In this document: piece after piece, positions 25,847 through 34,526 of the stretch
Position numbering within the stretch: position 1 is the stretch's first letter
Layout of the letters: each line of letters opens with the position of its first letter
From: a candidate division KSB1 bacterium
GTDB taxonomy: Bacteria > Zhuqueibacterota > Zhuqueibacteria > Thermofontimicrobiales > Thermofontimicrobiaceae
DNA: 64,000 bases
Assembly: GCA_034506395.1 (NCBI GenBank)
Contig: JAPDPQ010000014.1
Coordinates: 1 to 64,000, forward strand
Reading direction: 5' to 3'
Program-made: the position numbers and the translations under genes
The notes under the pieces: generated by a model
Told to the model about the DNA's origin: nothing
What the model saw: the letters and a program-made list of their open reading frames with translations, nothing else
The model's database searches: none

Positions 25847-26779
25847 ATGAGATTTAGCAGGAATTGTTTCATTACATTTGTTTTGATTGGTTTCGTTTTT
25901 GTCGTCACCTTAAATACGACAGCACAAACCAAAAAACGCGTGGCGGTTTTTGCATTTGAGGACAAAACGGATCATCATTGGCATTGGTGGACTGGCCAAC
26001 CAGTTGGAGAGGGGATGGCCGATATGCTGACGACCGAACTTGTAAAATCGGGCAAATATCAGGTGATCGAGCGCCAGGCCATTGAGAAGATCATGCAAGA
26101 GCAGCAATTGGGCCAGACTGGGATGATTACGCCGCAAAGTGCAGCGAAAGTAGGCCAATTGCTCGGCGTGGAGCTAGCGATTATCGGTGCGGTCACCGAG
26201 TTCGGCTATAAAAAGAGCGATGTGGGGGGCGTATTGAAGAAACAAGGTTTCGGATTGGGCGTCCAATCTGCCTCAGCTTCGGTTGGGATTGACGTGCGAT
26301 TTGTCAATACCAATACTGGAGAGATCATCGCAGCCGACAACGTTCGGAAAGTGGAGAGCAAGAAAGGCCTCAACTTAGACACCCAAAAGTTCTCATTTGA
26401 GAATAAAAATGAATTCGATGAATCGTTGGTTGGGAAAGCTACCCGCAAGGCGATCGAAGAGATCATGGCCAAATTGGACACTCAATTGGGCAATCTGCCT
26501 TGGCAAGCCAAAGTGATCAAAGTTGCCGACAATATGGTCTATATTAATGCGGGTTCTGAGGCTGGGGTAAATGTAGGAGATATTTTAGCAGTAATCACGC
26601 GCGGGGAGGAGCTAATCGACCCTGACACTGGCCTTTCTTTGGGCGCTGAGGAGCGCCAGGTTGGCCTTATTGAAGTCGTCGATAATAGCATTGGCAATGG
26701 GAAGGCGTCGAAATGCAAGATCAAATCGGGCGGTGGGTTTCAACAGGGGGATTTGGTACGTCAGCGTCCGACTAAATAG
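25847..26779 (+). CDS. CsgG/HfaB-like protein with FlgT-type C-terminal domain
   Basis: CsgG proteins form nonameric outer-membrane secretion pores for curli, and relatives act in other envelope assemblies. The 310-residue protein has a signal peptide (FVLIGFVFVVTLNTTAQT) without a lipobox, then the CsgG core: KKRVAVFAFEDKTDHHW, MADMLTTELVKSGKYQVIER, IMQEQQLGQTG, VGQLLGVELAIIGAVTEF and VDVRFVNTNTGEI-type strands (GIDVRFVNTNTGEIIAADNV). The last ~90 residues (AKVIKVADNMVYINAGSEAG...) are a small beta domain like the FlgT C-terminus. Without a lipid anchor it may be a soluble partner of the following gene. AAGGAG precedes the start. Confidence 0.85.
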   Translation: MRFSRNCFITFVLIGFVFVVTLNTTAQTKKRVAVFAFEDKTDHHWHWWTGQPVGEGMADMLTTELVKSGKYQVIERQAIEKIMQEQQLGQTGMITPQSAAKVGQLLGVELAIIGAVTEFGYKKSDVGGVLKKQGFGLGVQSASASVGIDVRFVNTNTGEIIAADNVRKVESKKGLNLDTQKFSFENKNEFDESLVGKATRKAIEEIMAKLDTQLGNLPWQAKVIKVADNMVYINAGSEAGVNVGDILAVITRGEELIDPDTGLSLGAEERQVGLIEVVDNSIGNGKASKCKIKSGGGFQQGDLVRQRPTK

Positions 26780-26812
26780 GCGAGGGAAATGTTCCTCATT
26801 TTTGGGGAAAAA

Positions 26813-27802
26813 ATGCTGATCAGCAAGGCAAAAATTGCAGTTGCCTTTATCCTGTTTCTGCTTTTGTTGGTAGCTTGTGCGTTAATGCCCGAGCTGGACT
26901 CGAGCCGAACGGATCGTATCGTCAAAGGGCCTGAGTTCGTCCCATATTATGGTCTGAAGCGCCGACTTGCGATTCTTGATTTTGAAAATCTATCGGATTT
27001 GGGGGGTGCTAAATTTGGGAGTGCGATTGCCGATCAATTGATCAGCTTGGTCGCTCGCTCCAATCGCTATACGTTAGTTGAGCGATCTCAGATCGAACAA
27101 ATTTTGCGGGAACAAGCCCTGGGGCAATCAGGCGCTGTTGCCGAGCAAACCGCCCCTGAAGTTGGCAAATTATTAGGGGTCGAAGCATTGGTCCTGGGTA
27201 AGATCCTATCCGCTAGTGAAACCACTGAACTGAGGAAGATAGAAGATGAGGAAAAAAAGTGGTCATTCAAATTAAAGACCACGATCGGTGAGGTTCGGCT
27301 CGCGTATAAGATTGTAGATACATCAACGGGAGAAATCCTCTTTGCGAACGATATCACAGAAAGAGAAATAAAACCCTCTTTTGGCTTGAAAACCAAAACG
27401 ATCGATCTGGAAAACTGGGGGGATTTCGAGAATACAGTGCTCGGACTGGCGGTTCGCAAAGCTGTGAACCGAATGGCTCAGGACATCGTCGATTGTGTAT
27501 CCAGAATTGACTGGGTTGGCACAGTGGTTCAATGCAAGGGAGATAGCGTCGTCTATTTCACCCCAGGTCGAAATGCCGGGATCGAGCTGGCCCAGCTATT
27601 TGAGATCTTCAATAAGCCGCTTGGCCTATTGGACAGCTTGGCGCAATCCGATTCGGACAGCACTAACCAATCCAAGGCCAAGATAAAAGTGGTTGGCTTT
27701 GTTGGCGATCGAGTGGCCAGGGCGCAGGTTGTCGAGGGAAAGAACATTCAACGCGGGGATATCGTCAGACCATTGCATCGCGTTTGGAACGATCTTCAAT
27801 GA
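26813..27802 (+). CDS. CsgG-like lipoprotein
   Basis: From ATG 26813 (GGGGA upstream; an in-frame ATG at 26789 is less likely) the 329-residue protein has a lipoprotein signal with lipobox LVAC (Cys22). The CsgG core follows: RRLAILDFENLSDLGGAK, DQLISLVARSNRYTLVERSQ, ILREQALGQSG, VGKLLGVEALVLGKIL and YKIVDTSTGEILFANDI. A C-terminal beta domain like that of the previous gene is present (GTVVQCKGDSVVYFTPGRNA). It follows the other CsgG-like gene by 33 bp. Two paralogues, one lipidated and one not, suggest a hetero-oligomeric outer-membrane assembly. Confidence 0.85.
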   Translation: MLISKAKIAVAFILFLLLLVACALMPELDSSRTDRIVKGPEFVPYYGLKRRLAILDFENLSDLGGAKFGSAIADQLISLVARSNRYTLVERSQIEQILREQALGQSGAVAEQTAPEVGKLLGVEALVLGKILSASETTELRKIEDEEKKWSFKLKTTIGEVRLAYKIVDTSTGEILFANDITEREIKPSFGLKTKTIDLENWGDFENTVLGLAVRKAVNRMAQDIVDCVSRIDWVGTVVQCKGDSVVYFTPGRNAGIELAQLFEIFNKPLGLLDSLAQSDSDSTNQSKAKIKVVGFVGDRVARAQVVEGKNIQRGDIVRPLHRVWNDLQ

Positions 27803-27977
27803 GCGAATCGGATGGACGATTGAACAGTCAGCAGTTTGAGCAAAATGTCCGTTGCAAGTGATCGAACGTAGCGGATGAGATGAATTTCAGAATCGGCTTT
27901 TTAAGAACGACCGAGAGAGACGAAATTGGTTGTCTTCCTTCGGTCGTTTTAAATTTAATAAATTGGGAGCAAGCACC

Positions 27978-28721
27978 ATGAACAAGCAACTCGTATTTTG
28001 GGGGGGATTGCTGCTGGTAGTGATTTTGATCGTTTATGGCTTTTTGCCAGCGGGAAAAAGCAGCATTGGGAGTGTGAATTTCATCCTTGGAGATGCCGAG
28101 GATGTGATGATCCTGAGGGCCGGCCACGATACCTGGGAGCCAGCAAAGCTGTATCAGCCAATATTTGCTGGTGATCAAATTAAGACCAATCAAGAATCGC
28201 GGTGTGAGACCAAACTCGTCAGTCGCGGTGTCGTTCGAATCGGCGAAAATTCGATTTTTGAGTTTAGCGAAGATTTGCTGAAGAAAAAATTAAATGCCAA
28301 TTTGAAAACTGGCAGCATCTGGGCTAATATTCGGTTGACGGGGAGGGATTCGAATTTCTGGATCAGAACGCCCAACGCGGTCTGTTCAGTTCGAGGAACT
28401 ATTTATCGGATCGATGCAGATTCGTCCACCCAGGTAAAGGTCTATCAGGGCCAAGTGGATGTCGGACCGCTCTGGCTGGTAAAGCGGGATAGTTCTGGGA
28501 CTCGGCAATCTGGGATTTTTCAAGCTCCGACACCGGTGCCTGGTCCCAGCCAAGTGCCTGGTCCATTCGAAGTATCGCTGGATCATTGGATTCAAATTGT
28601 AGCTGGTCAACAGATCGAAGTCCGTGCAAACGGCAAATATTATAAATCAAATTTCGATTTGCAGCAGGATCAAGACAATGATTGGGTGCGGTGGAATCAG
28701 CAGCGGGATCAGATGAAGTGA
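27978..28721 (+). CDS. FecR-domain protein, membrane-anchored
   Basis: From ATG 27978 (GGGAG upstream) the 247-residue protein has one N-terminal membrane helix (LVFWGGLLLVVILIVYGF) and then a FecR domain: PIFAGDQIKTNQESRCETKL, VRIGENSIFEFSED, LKTGSIWANI and RTPNAVCSVRGTIYRI. This fold is used in periplasmic signalling (with anti-sigma factors) or as a structural beta domain. Here there is no adjacent FecI-type sigma factor, so a structural or sensory part of the CsgG module is likelier. A Pro-rich linker (APTPVPGPSQVPGP) precedes the C-terminal tail. It is the last gene before a terminator. Confidence 0.82.
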   Translation: MNKQLVFWGGLLLVVILIVYGFLPAGKSSIGSVNFILGDAEDVMILRAGHDTWEPAKLYQPIFAGDQIKTNQESRCETKLVSRGVVRIGENSIFEFSEDLLKKKLNANLKTGSIWANIRLTGRDSNFWIRTPNAVCSVRGTIYRIDADSSTQVKVYQGQVDVGPLWLVKRDSSGTRQSGIFQAPTPVPGPSQVPGPFEVSLDHWIQIVAGQQIEVRANGKYYKSNFDLQQDQDNDWVRWNQQRDQMK

Positions 28722-28833
28722 CATGTTGCTCGGTCAATCGACTCCTTGTTTTGTTTAATGTGGTAAGCTGAACACCCTCAATGATCGCAATGCTCCAAAA
28801 GTAGTTGGTCGATCGAATAAACCATATTTTCAT

Positions 28834-28868
28834 AAAGCCCAGGATTATCAAACTGGGCTTCTTCTTAT
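28834..28868 (+). terminator. Terminator after the envelope module
   Basis: AAGCCCAG (28835-28842) pairs with CTGGGCTT (28853-28860), followed by CTTCTTATTT. Confidence 0.7.
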
Positions 28869-28936
28869 TTGAATCAAATGGCTTTCTGATAAATCGCACG
28901 CGTTTGCCGGCATTTATGTGAGTGATCCATTCAACA

Positions 28937-30217
28937 ATGAAAATCATCGGCTTTGAAAACAATAGTCTCGCTGCGGAAGCGGGGCTTCAGGTGGGGGATG
29001 ATCTCACCAAAATTAATGATCATCAGATCGGCGATGAGCTCGATTTTCAGTTCTATGCGAGCGATGAACTGCTCGAAATCGAAGTGCTGAGAGATGGCGA
29101 ACGATTCATTTTCGAGATCGAAAAAGATTATGATGAATCGCTGGGTATTATTTTTGAGGAGACCAAATTTCGCTGTTGTGGAAATCACTGCATCTTCTGT
29201 TTCGTCGATCAGAACCCTCAGGGGTTGAGACCCAGCCTCTATTTCAAAGATGAAGATTTTCGGCTGTCATTTTTGTATGGCAATTACGTTACGCTTACCA
29301 ATGTCAGTCGCTCTGATCTGAAGCGCATCGTCAGGCAAAGGTTATCGCCCCTGTATGTATCAGTTCACAGTACCGATTTGACCATCCGAAAATTGTTGCT
29401 AGGGATAACTAAGGATGATCATTTATTGGAAAAAATCCGCTATTTGGTCGAGCATCGGATTGAGTTGCATGCCCAGATCGTGCTCTGTCCTGGGATCAAT
29501 GATGGTCAAGGCTTGCAAAGAACGATAGATGATCTGGCAAGGTTTTACCCTCAACTCAAGTCTGTAGCCATCGTTCCAGTTGGGCTCACCCGGCATCGCC
29601 AGGGATTGTATCAGCTCGCTTCAGTAACACCGGCTTTCGCCGCAGCGCTGATCGATCAAGTGGAGCCGATTAGCGAGCATTTCAAACAGATTTGGGACGA
29701 TTATTTCGTCTATCTCGCCGATGAATTTTATTTATTAGCAGCACAGCCCCTACCTCTTGCGCAACGGTATGAGGATTTTCCTCAGATCGAAAATGGTGTA
29801 GGCATGACGCGACATTTCATCGATCAGTTCGAGGAACAAAGCTTTCAGTTTCCGCATAGAATAAGCACCAGCAAAACGATGACGCTGGTGACGGGTATGC
29901 TGGCCGCGCCGATGATCGGGACAGTGGTCCTGCCTCGTCTCAATCAGATCGAGCATCTGAATGCCAAGCTGAGAATTATCCGGAATGATTTTTTTGGACC
30001 AAGTGTCACGGTTACTGGGCTGCTGACCGGGCAGGATATTTACCACCAATTGAAGGACGAGGCGCTCGGCGACGTAATTGTGCTTCCAGCCAACTGCATC
30101 AACTATGACAGCGTATTTTTAGATGACTGGACCCCAGAACAATTGGCGGAACGGTTAGAGCGGCCAGTGAAATTGATCGATACTGATTTTCTTCGTTTGT
30201 TTGAGAGTTTCGAATGA
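28937..30217 (+). CDS. PDZ-radical SAM protein of the DUF512 family
   Basis: From ATG 28937 the product has 426 residues (a GTG at 28922 is possible). Residues 1-65 form a PDZ-like domain (GFENNSLAAEAGLQVGDDL), followed by the Cys81-Cys85-Cys88 triad (CGNHCIFCFVDQ) that would hold a radical-SAM [4Fe-4S] cluster, and by the C-terminal DUF512 region (TLVTGMLAAPMI, VTVTGLLTGQDIY, VIVLPANCIN). The family is widespread in Firmicutes and FCB bacteria and often sits next to der. Here the stop overlaps the der start by 4 bp. Its reaction is unknown; a ribosome- or RNA-related modification is a reasonable guess from the link with Der. Confidence 0.9.
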   Translation: MKIIGFENNSLAAEAGLQVGDDLTKINDHQIGDELDFQFYASDELLEIEVLRDGERFIFEIEKDYDESLGIIFEETKFRCCGNHCIFCFVDQNPQGLRPSLYFKDEDFRLSFLYGNYVTLTNVSRSDLKRIVRQRLSPLYVSVHSTDLTIRKLLLGITKDDHLLEKIRYLVEHRIELHAQIVLCPGINDGQGLQRTIDDLARFYPQLKSVAIVPVGLTRHRQGLYQLASVTPAFAAALIDQVEPISEHFKQIWDDYFVYLADEFYLLAAQPLPLAQRYEDFPQIENGVGMTRHFIDQFEEQSFQFPHRISTSKTMTLVTGMLAAPMIGTVVLPRLNQIEHLNAKLRIIRNDFFGPSVTVTGLLTGQDIYHQLKDEALGDVIVLPANCINYDSVFLDDWTPEQLAERLERPVKLIDTDFLRLFESFE

Positions 30218-31530
30218 GCAAACCGATTCTGGCAATCATTGGTCGGCCGAATGTGGGCAAATCAACCCTGTTCAATCGGATCATCCGGAAGCGCGATGCC
30301 ATTGTCGATGATCAACCTGGCGTTACTCGGGATCGCAAATATGCCGATGCTGAATGGAGTGGTGTCAATTTCACGATTGTTGATACCGGCGGCTATTTAC
30401 CAGATAGCGAGAACTTGATCCATCAGGCGGTGCTCAATCAGGTGCACCAAGCCATTGACGAGGCGGATGTGATCGCGTTTCTAGTCGATGTCACAACTGG
30501 TATTACGGTCATTGACCAGGAGATCACCCGCATCTTAAAGCGATGTAACAAACCGATCATTGTGGCTGTGAACAAAGTCGACAATGAGATTCGAGAATTG
30601 GAAGTGCCGGCCTTCTATCAGTTAGGTCTGGGAGACCCGGTTCCAGTTTCGGCGATCAGTGGGAGAAGCGTGGGTGATTTTCTGGACTTGGTGATCGAGC
30701 GTTTCCCGGCTGCAAAATTATCTATTGGAGCAGAAGAAGAACCCGAGATCAAAATTGCAGTTGTCGGCAAACCCAATGTCGGCAAATCATCGTTTGTCAA
30801 TGCCGTATTAGGGCAAGAAAAGGTGATCGTGACGCATATTCCAGGCACGACGCGCGATGCCATCGATACACCGTTTAAATATTATGGTCGTCGGTTTTTA
30901 TTGATCGATACCGCTGGGTTGCGCAAACGATCGCGGATCAAAGAGGCTGTGGAATATTTCAGTACGGTACGAAGCGTTACCAGTATTCAGCGTTGCGATG
31001 TCGCGGTGGTGGTCATCGATGCTCAGGATGGCATCACGGACCAGGATAAGACAGTGATTCACCAGGCAGTGCAATTTAAAAAAGGGGTTGTGCTGGCTAT
31101 TAACAAGTGGGATCTGATCGAAAAAAACGCAGATACAGCGATGGAATACCAGCGACGGATCTACGAGGCGATTCCATATTTTTCGTATTTGCCAACGATT
31201 TTTATATCCGCGCTAACGCGGCAGCGCGTATTCAAGGTGATCGAGACCGCCCAATCGGTATTCGAACAGCGCAGCAAACGGATCGCGACCAGCGAATTGA
31301 ACGATTATTTTGAGCCGATCATCGCAGAAACACCACCAGCTGCGGTGGCGGGAAAGGAGATCAAGATCAAATACGTAACTCAGATCAAAGCGAGTCCGCC
31401 AGTGTTCGCTTTTTTCTGCAATCATCCCAAGCTAATTAAGGCCAATTATCGCTCTTTTCTCGAAAACAAGCTTCGAGAACGATTTGGATTTTTGGGGGTG
31501 CCGTTAACTTTGGTTTTCAGGAGAAAGTAA
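30214..31530 (+). CDS. der: Ribosome-associated GTPase Der (EngA)
   Basis: Der is an essential GTPase for assembly of the 50S ribosomal subunit. The 438-residue protein has two tandem G domains, with P-loops GRPNVGKST (residues 8-16) and GKPNVGKSS, DTGG/DTAG switch II motifs, and NKVD and NKWD specificity motifs, then the KH-like C-terminal domain (IKIKYVTQIKASPPVFAFFC). All parts are intact. It is coupled to the DUF512 gene upstream by a 4-bp overlap and followed after 3 bp by a secreted protein gene. Confidence 0.97.
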   Translation: MSKPILAIIGRPNVGKSTLFNRIIRKRDAIVDDQPGVTRDRKYADAEWSGVNFTIVDTGGYLPDSENLIHQAVLNQVHQAIDEADVIAFLVDVTTGITVIDQEITRILKRCNKPIIVAVNKVDNEIRELEVPAFYQLGLGDPVPVSAISGRSVGDFLDLVIERFPAAKLSIGAEEEPEIKIAVVGKPNVGKSSFVNAVLGQEKVIVTHIPGTTRDAIDTPFKYYGRRFLLIDTAGLRKRSRIKEAVEYFSTVRSVTSIQRCDVAVVVIDAQDGITDQDKTVIHQAVQFKKGVVLAINKWDLIEKNADTAMEYQRRIYEAIPYFSYLPTIFISALTRQRVFKVIETAQSVFEQRSKRIATSELNDYFEPIIAETPPAAVAGKEIKIKYVTQIKASPPVFAFFCNHPKLIKANYRSFLENKLRERFGFLGVPLTLVFRRK

Positions 31531-31533
31531 CTT

Positions 31534-33324
31534 GTGAAAAGATTCTTGGTTAAACTCCTGTTCGCAACATGGATCCTCGCTTCTGGGGCACATGCCCTCT
31601 CAGGATTTACGCATCTTCGGGCAGCTTATGAGCAGGGGCAGATAAGTTATGAGCAGTATCTGGTAAATAGCGCCTTACAGATCTTTGATCCAGAAAAAGT
31701 GCCTTCGATTCATCAGATCCCATCCGATCAATTGCCGCTCAAAACAGGCACATTTGTGATCCAAGAGATCAAGGCCAATTGGGATCGGCTCAGCCCCCAA
31801 TCGCAAGCCATGTTAACGCCATATTTCCAGCGACCGGCGCTGCCGCTGAGTATTCGCAGCGCCAGTGGCCAATTTCGAATTCATTATACGCGTGATGGAA
31901 GTAATCGCGTAGATGGCACTGATCGTGACAGCAATGGGATTCCTGATTTTGTAGAGGCAGCAGCCGAATATTTCGATCATACCCATCATGTGATTGTGGA
32001 TCGTCTCGGCTATCAATCGCCTCCAGCAGATTCAGGTGGCAAAGGCACAGCTTTTGATATTTATTTGATAAGCCTTCATAATACCTATGGCATCACCTGG
32101 CTGGAGGAGTCGGTACCTGGAAAAAAGGACGCCTATTCCTGCTATATTGAGGTGGATAATGACTTCCTTGGATTTAAAACCCCGGCCCTGGGAGCGCTCC
32201 AAGTCACCAGCGCCCACGAATATTTTCACGCTGTGCAGGTGGGATATCGCTATCGCGATGAAGATGTCTTTTTCATGGAGATGTGCTCCACATGGATGGA
32301 GGATTACATTTACGATGAAGTGAATGATTATTTATTTTATTTGGACAATTTTTTCAATGCCATCAACTATCCGTTTTATTATACCAACGGCAGTTGGTTT
32401 GAGTACGGCTCATGCTTATGGAACCACATGATCGTGAAAAAATATGGGCCAGAGGTCATCCGCGAGATATGGCAGGCCATCCCGCAACAAACCGCCTTTA
32501 GCGCTATCCAACAGGTGCTTCCCAAGTACGGCACTACCTTTAATCAAGAGCTCGCTTCGTTTGGCATCTGGAATTATTTCACTGGTAGCCGGGCCGATAC
32601 CATTAAATACTATCCAGATGGTCATCTATATCCGGAGATCAAGATTTTCGGGAAATACACCCTCCAGGGCAACTCCCTTGTTCTCACCGAACAAATGCGA
32701 AAACTTTCTTCGACGTATTTTCAACTCATCGATATTTATGGCGGCACAACGATCGGCTTGGTGATCACTAATTTTCAGACGCCGGATGCCAATTATTTGA
32801 CCAGCGATCGAGCCAGCTTCAATTTGCATGTCACTTCCATCGCCACCGAGCGTGGAGAAGACAGTGAATTCCTGTTCCTGATTAACAATCTGATCAGATT
32901 GAACGATCATGTCGGGGTGCGATTGGGGGAAGACCCCAATGCGACAAACCAATGGCAGGCGCAGGCAATTGTCATGGACGATCGCAGTGGGGCTGAGATC
33001 ATCCAATTTTTTCCAGCGACCTTTCAAAAGATGTATCACAATTACATCTATAAAATCTTCCCCAATCCTTTCATCATAGGTTTGCATGACTCAGTGAAGG
33101 TATATAATGTCATCGCTGAACCCAATGTACCGACCAGCATTCAAGTCTTTTCAGCCGATGGACGATTGATCAGATCGAACCAATTTGACCAGTCCCAATA
33201 TCGCTATAGCTGGAACGGCCGAAACAGCGATGGAGAACTTGTGAGCAGCGGGGTGTATGTGATTGTGCTGCGCGCTGGTGGGATGACCGATATGAAAAAG
33301 TTGGCTGTAGTGCGGAAAAGATGA
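31534..33324 (+). CDS. Secreted MXAN_6640-like putative metalloprotease with T9SS-like sorting domain
   Basis: The 596-residue protein starts at GTG 31534 (AGGAG upstream) and has a signal peptide (LLFATWILASGAHA). The central region, FRIHYTRDGSNRVDGTDRD...GIPDFVEAAAEYF...AFDIYL, with HEYFH at 228-232, is typical of the MXAN_6640 family of putative zinc metalloproteases. The HExxH motif is intact. The last ~90 residues (IYKIFPNPFIIG..., IQVFSADGRLIRSNQFD, WNGRNSDGELVSSGVYVIVL) match the Por/T9SS type A sorting domain, so the protein is probably exported across the outer membrane. Substrate unknown. Co-transcription with der is suggested by the 3-bp gap. Confidence 0.87.
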   Translation: MKRFLVKLLFATWILASGAHALSGFTHLRAAYEQGQISYEQYLVNSALQIFDPEKVPSIHQIPSDQLPLKTGTFVIQEIKANWDRLSPQSQAMLTPYFQRPALPLSIRSASGQFRIHYTRDGSNRVDGTDRDSNGIPDFVEAAAEYFDHTHHVIVDRLGYQSPPADSGGKGTAFDIYLISLHNTYGITWLEESVPGKKDAYSCYIEVDNDFLGFKTPALGALQVTSAHEYFHAVQVGYRYRDEDVFFMEMCSTWMEDYIYDEVNDYLFYLDNFFNAINYPFYYTNGSWFEYGSCLWNHMIVKKYGPEVIREIWQAIPQQTAFSAIQQVLPKYGTTFNQELASFGIWNYFTGSRADTIKYYPDGHLYPEIKIFGKYTLQGNSLVLTEQMRKLSSTYFQLIDIYGGTTIGLVITNFQTPDANYLTSDRASFNLHVTSIATERGEDSEFLFLINNLIRLNDHVGVRLGEDPNATNQWQAQAIVMDDRSGAEIIQFFPATFQKMYHNYIYKIFPNPFIIGLHDSVKVYNVIAEPNVPTSIQVFSADGRLIRSNQFDQSQYRYSWNGRNSDGELVSSGVYVIVLRAGGMTDMKKLAVVRKR

Positions 33325-33547
33325 GCAGGCTTGAATTTCTAAATCGAAGTTTTGCCAAAGAACCATAACAGGGGAATCGAATGAAATTGAACAGGTTTCA
33401 TGTTCGCAAAATTTTTCCCCATGTGTTTTAATGATATCTATGCTTTTCCGATTTACTGCCATCGTTCAGTTTCAAACTTCTTAGCAATCTATTCGGACCA
33501 GAGCGATCTGGCTGATTCACAAAACAGAATGAATTTACTGAAGGCAA

Positions 33548-34177
33548 ATGATGCATCAATTGACCGATTATTTAATCATGGCCCCAGCGATTTTGGTCGC
33601 TTTGACCATTCATGAATTTGCCCACGGATATATTGCTTATCGTCTCGGCGACCCTACCGCCAAATTGTCGGGACGACTGAGCCTCAATCCGCTGGTCCAC
33701 TTAGACTTGCTCGGAACTGCCATGTTGTTTATTGCAGGCGTTGGCTGGGCTAAACCAGTACCGGTAAACCCACAATATTTTCGACAACCGAAACGCGATT
33801 TGTTATGGGTTTCGTTGGCTGGTCCTGCCTCGAATTTGTTTTTGGCATCCCTATTTGGCCTTGGCTTGCGGCTGTTCTCGGATGATGCGATCTATCAAAT
33901 GAGCATGCTGGTGGCAATGATATGGTATGGCATGAGCATTAATATCGTTCTGGCTGTGTTTAACCTAATACCCATTCCGCCACTGGATGGGTCAAAAATC
34001 CTATTCGGGCTGATCCCAGATCGCTATGAATCCAAATTGTCACCGCTGATGAAATTCGGTCCTACTATCTTGATCGCTGTCATCCTATTCGGATTCATCA
34101 CGAAAAAATCCATCTTTTCAATGGTGATCAAACCGTTTGTCCAGTTTTTTAGCCGTATATTTGCTGGAATCAGTTAA
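33548..34177 (+). CDS. Site-2 protease family (M50) membrane protein
   Basis: The 209-residue multi-spanning protein has the M50 zinc motif HEFAH (residues 22-26) in the first membrane helix and the second conserved motif NLIPIPPLDGSKIL in a later one, which supplies the third metal ligand. The short, PDZ-less build fits the rhomboid-sized M50 group near SpoIVFB/YdiL-type proteins, not RseP. It could cut membrane-bound regulators, but no substrate is evident nearby. Start is ATG 33548 or the next codon. Upstream 33325-33547 has no other gene. Confidence 0.9.
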   Translation: MMHQLTDYLIMAPAILVALTIHEFAHGYIAYRLGDPTAKLSGRLSLNPLVHLDLLGTAMLFIAGVGWAKPVPVNPQYFRQPKRDLLWVSLAGPASNLFLASLFGLGLRLFSDDAIYQMSMLVAMIWYGMSINIVLAVFNLIPIPPLDGSKILFGLIPDRYESKLSPLMKFGPTILIAVILFGFITKKSIFSMVIKPFVQFFSRIFAGIS

Positions 34178-34398
34178 ATTCAATTTTGCTTCATTTCTTG
34201 CCCACTAAATGATCGACTCCTGCTTGCCATTAGTCCCGTTGATACCATCGTCCCTCCAATTGATTTTAGGCGCAAAATTATATGCCATGATCTCTTGCTG
34301 AAATGACTTTTATTCCCAATTTTGGGGATTGTCAAAGAAGATAATCGCTATGGCTGCGCATTTTCACTGCATTATTCCCCATATCTAAGAAAATTTCC

Positions 34399-34426
34399 TT
34401 GATATTTTGTAATAATTTGTTATATT
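34399..34426 (+). promoter_or_regulatory. Sigma-70-type promoter upstream of the glutamate dehydrogenase gene
   Basis: TTGATA (34399-34404) and TATATT (34421-34426) with a 16-base spacer, 100 bases before the start codon. Nothing else was recognised in 34178-34526. Confidence 0.6.
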
Positions 34427-34526
34427 AAAGCTCAGAATTCATGAACATGGCTACATAATCGCGGCGGCATCATTCATTATTTCGAAATAGAGATCATCTT
34501 TGGATTATTTTATGGAGAATTGACGT

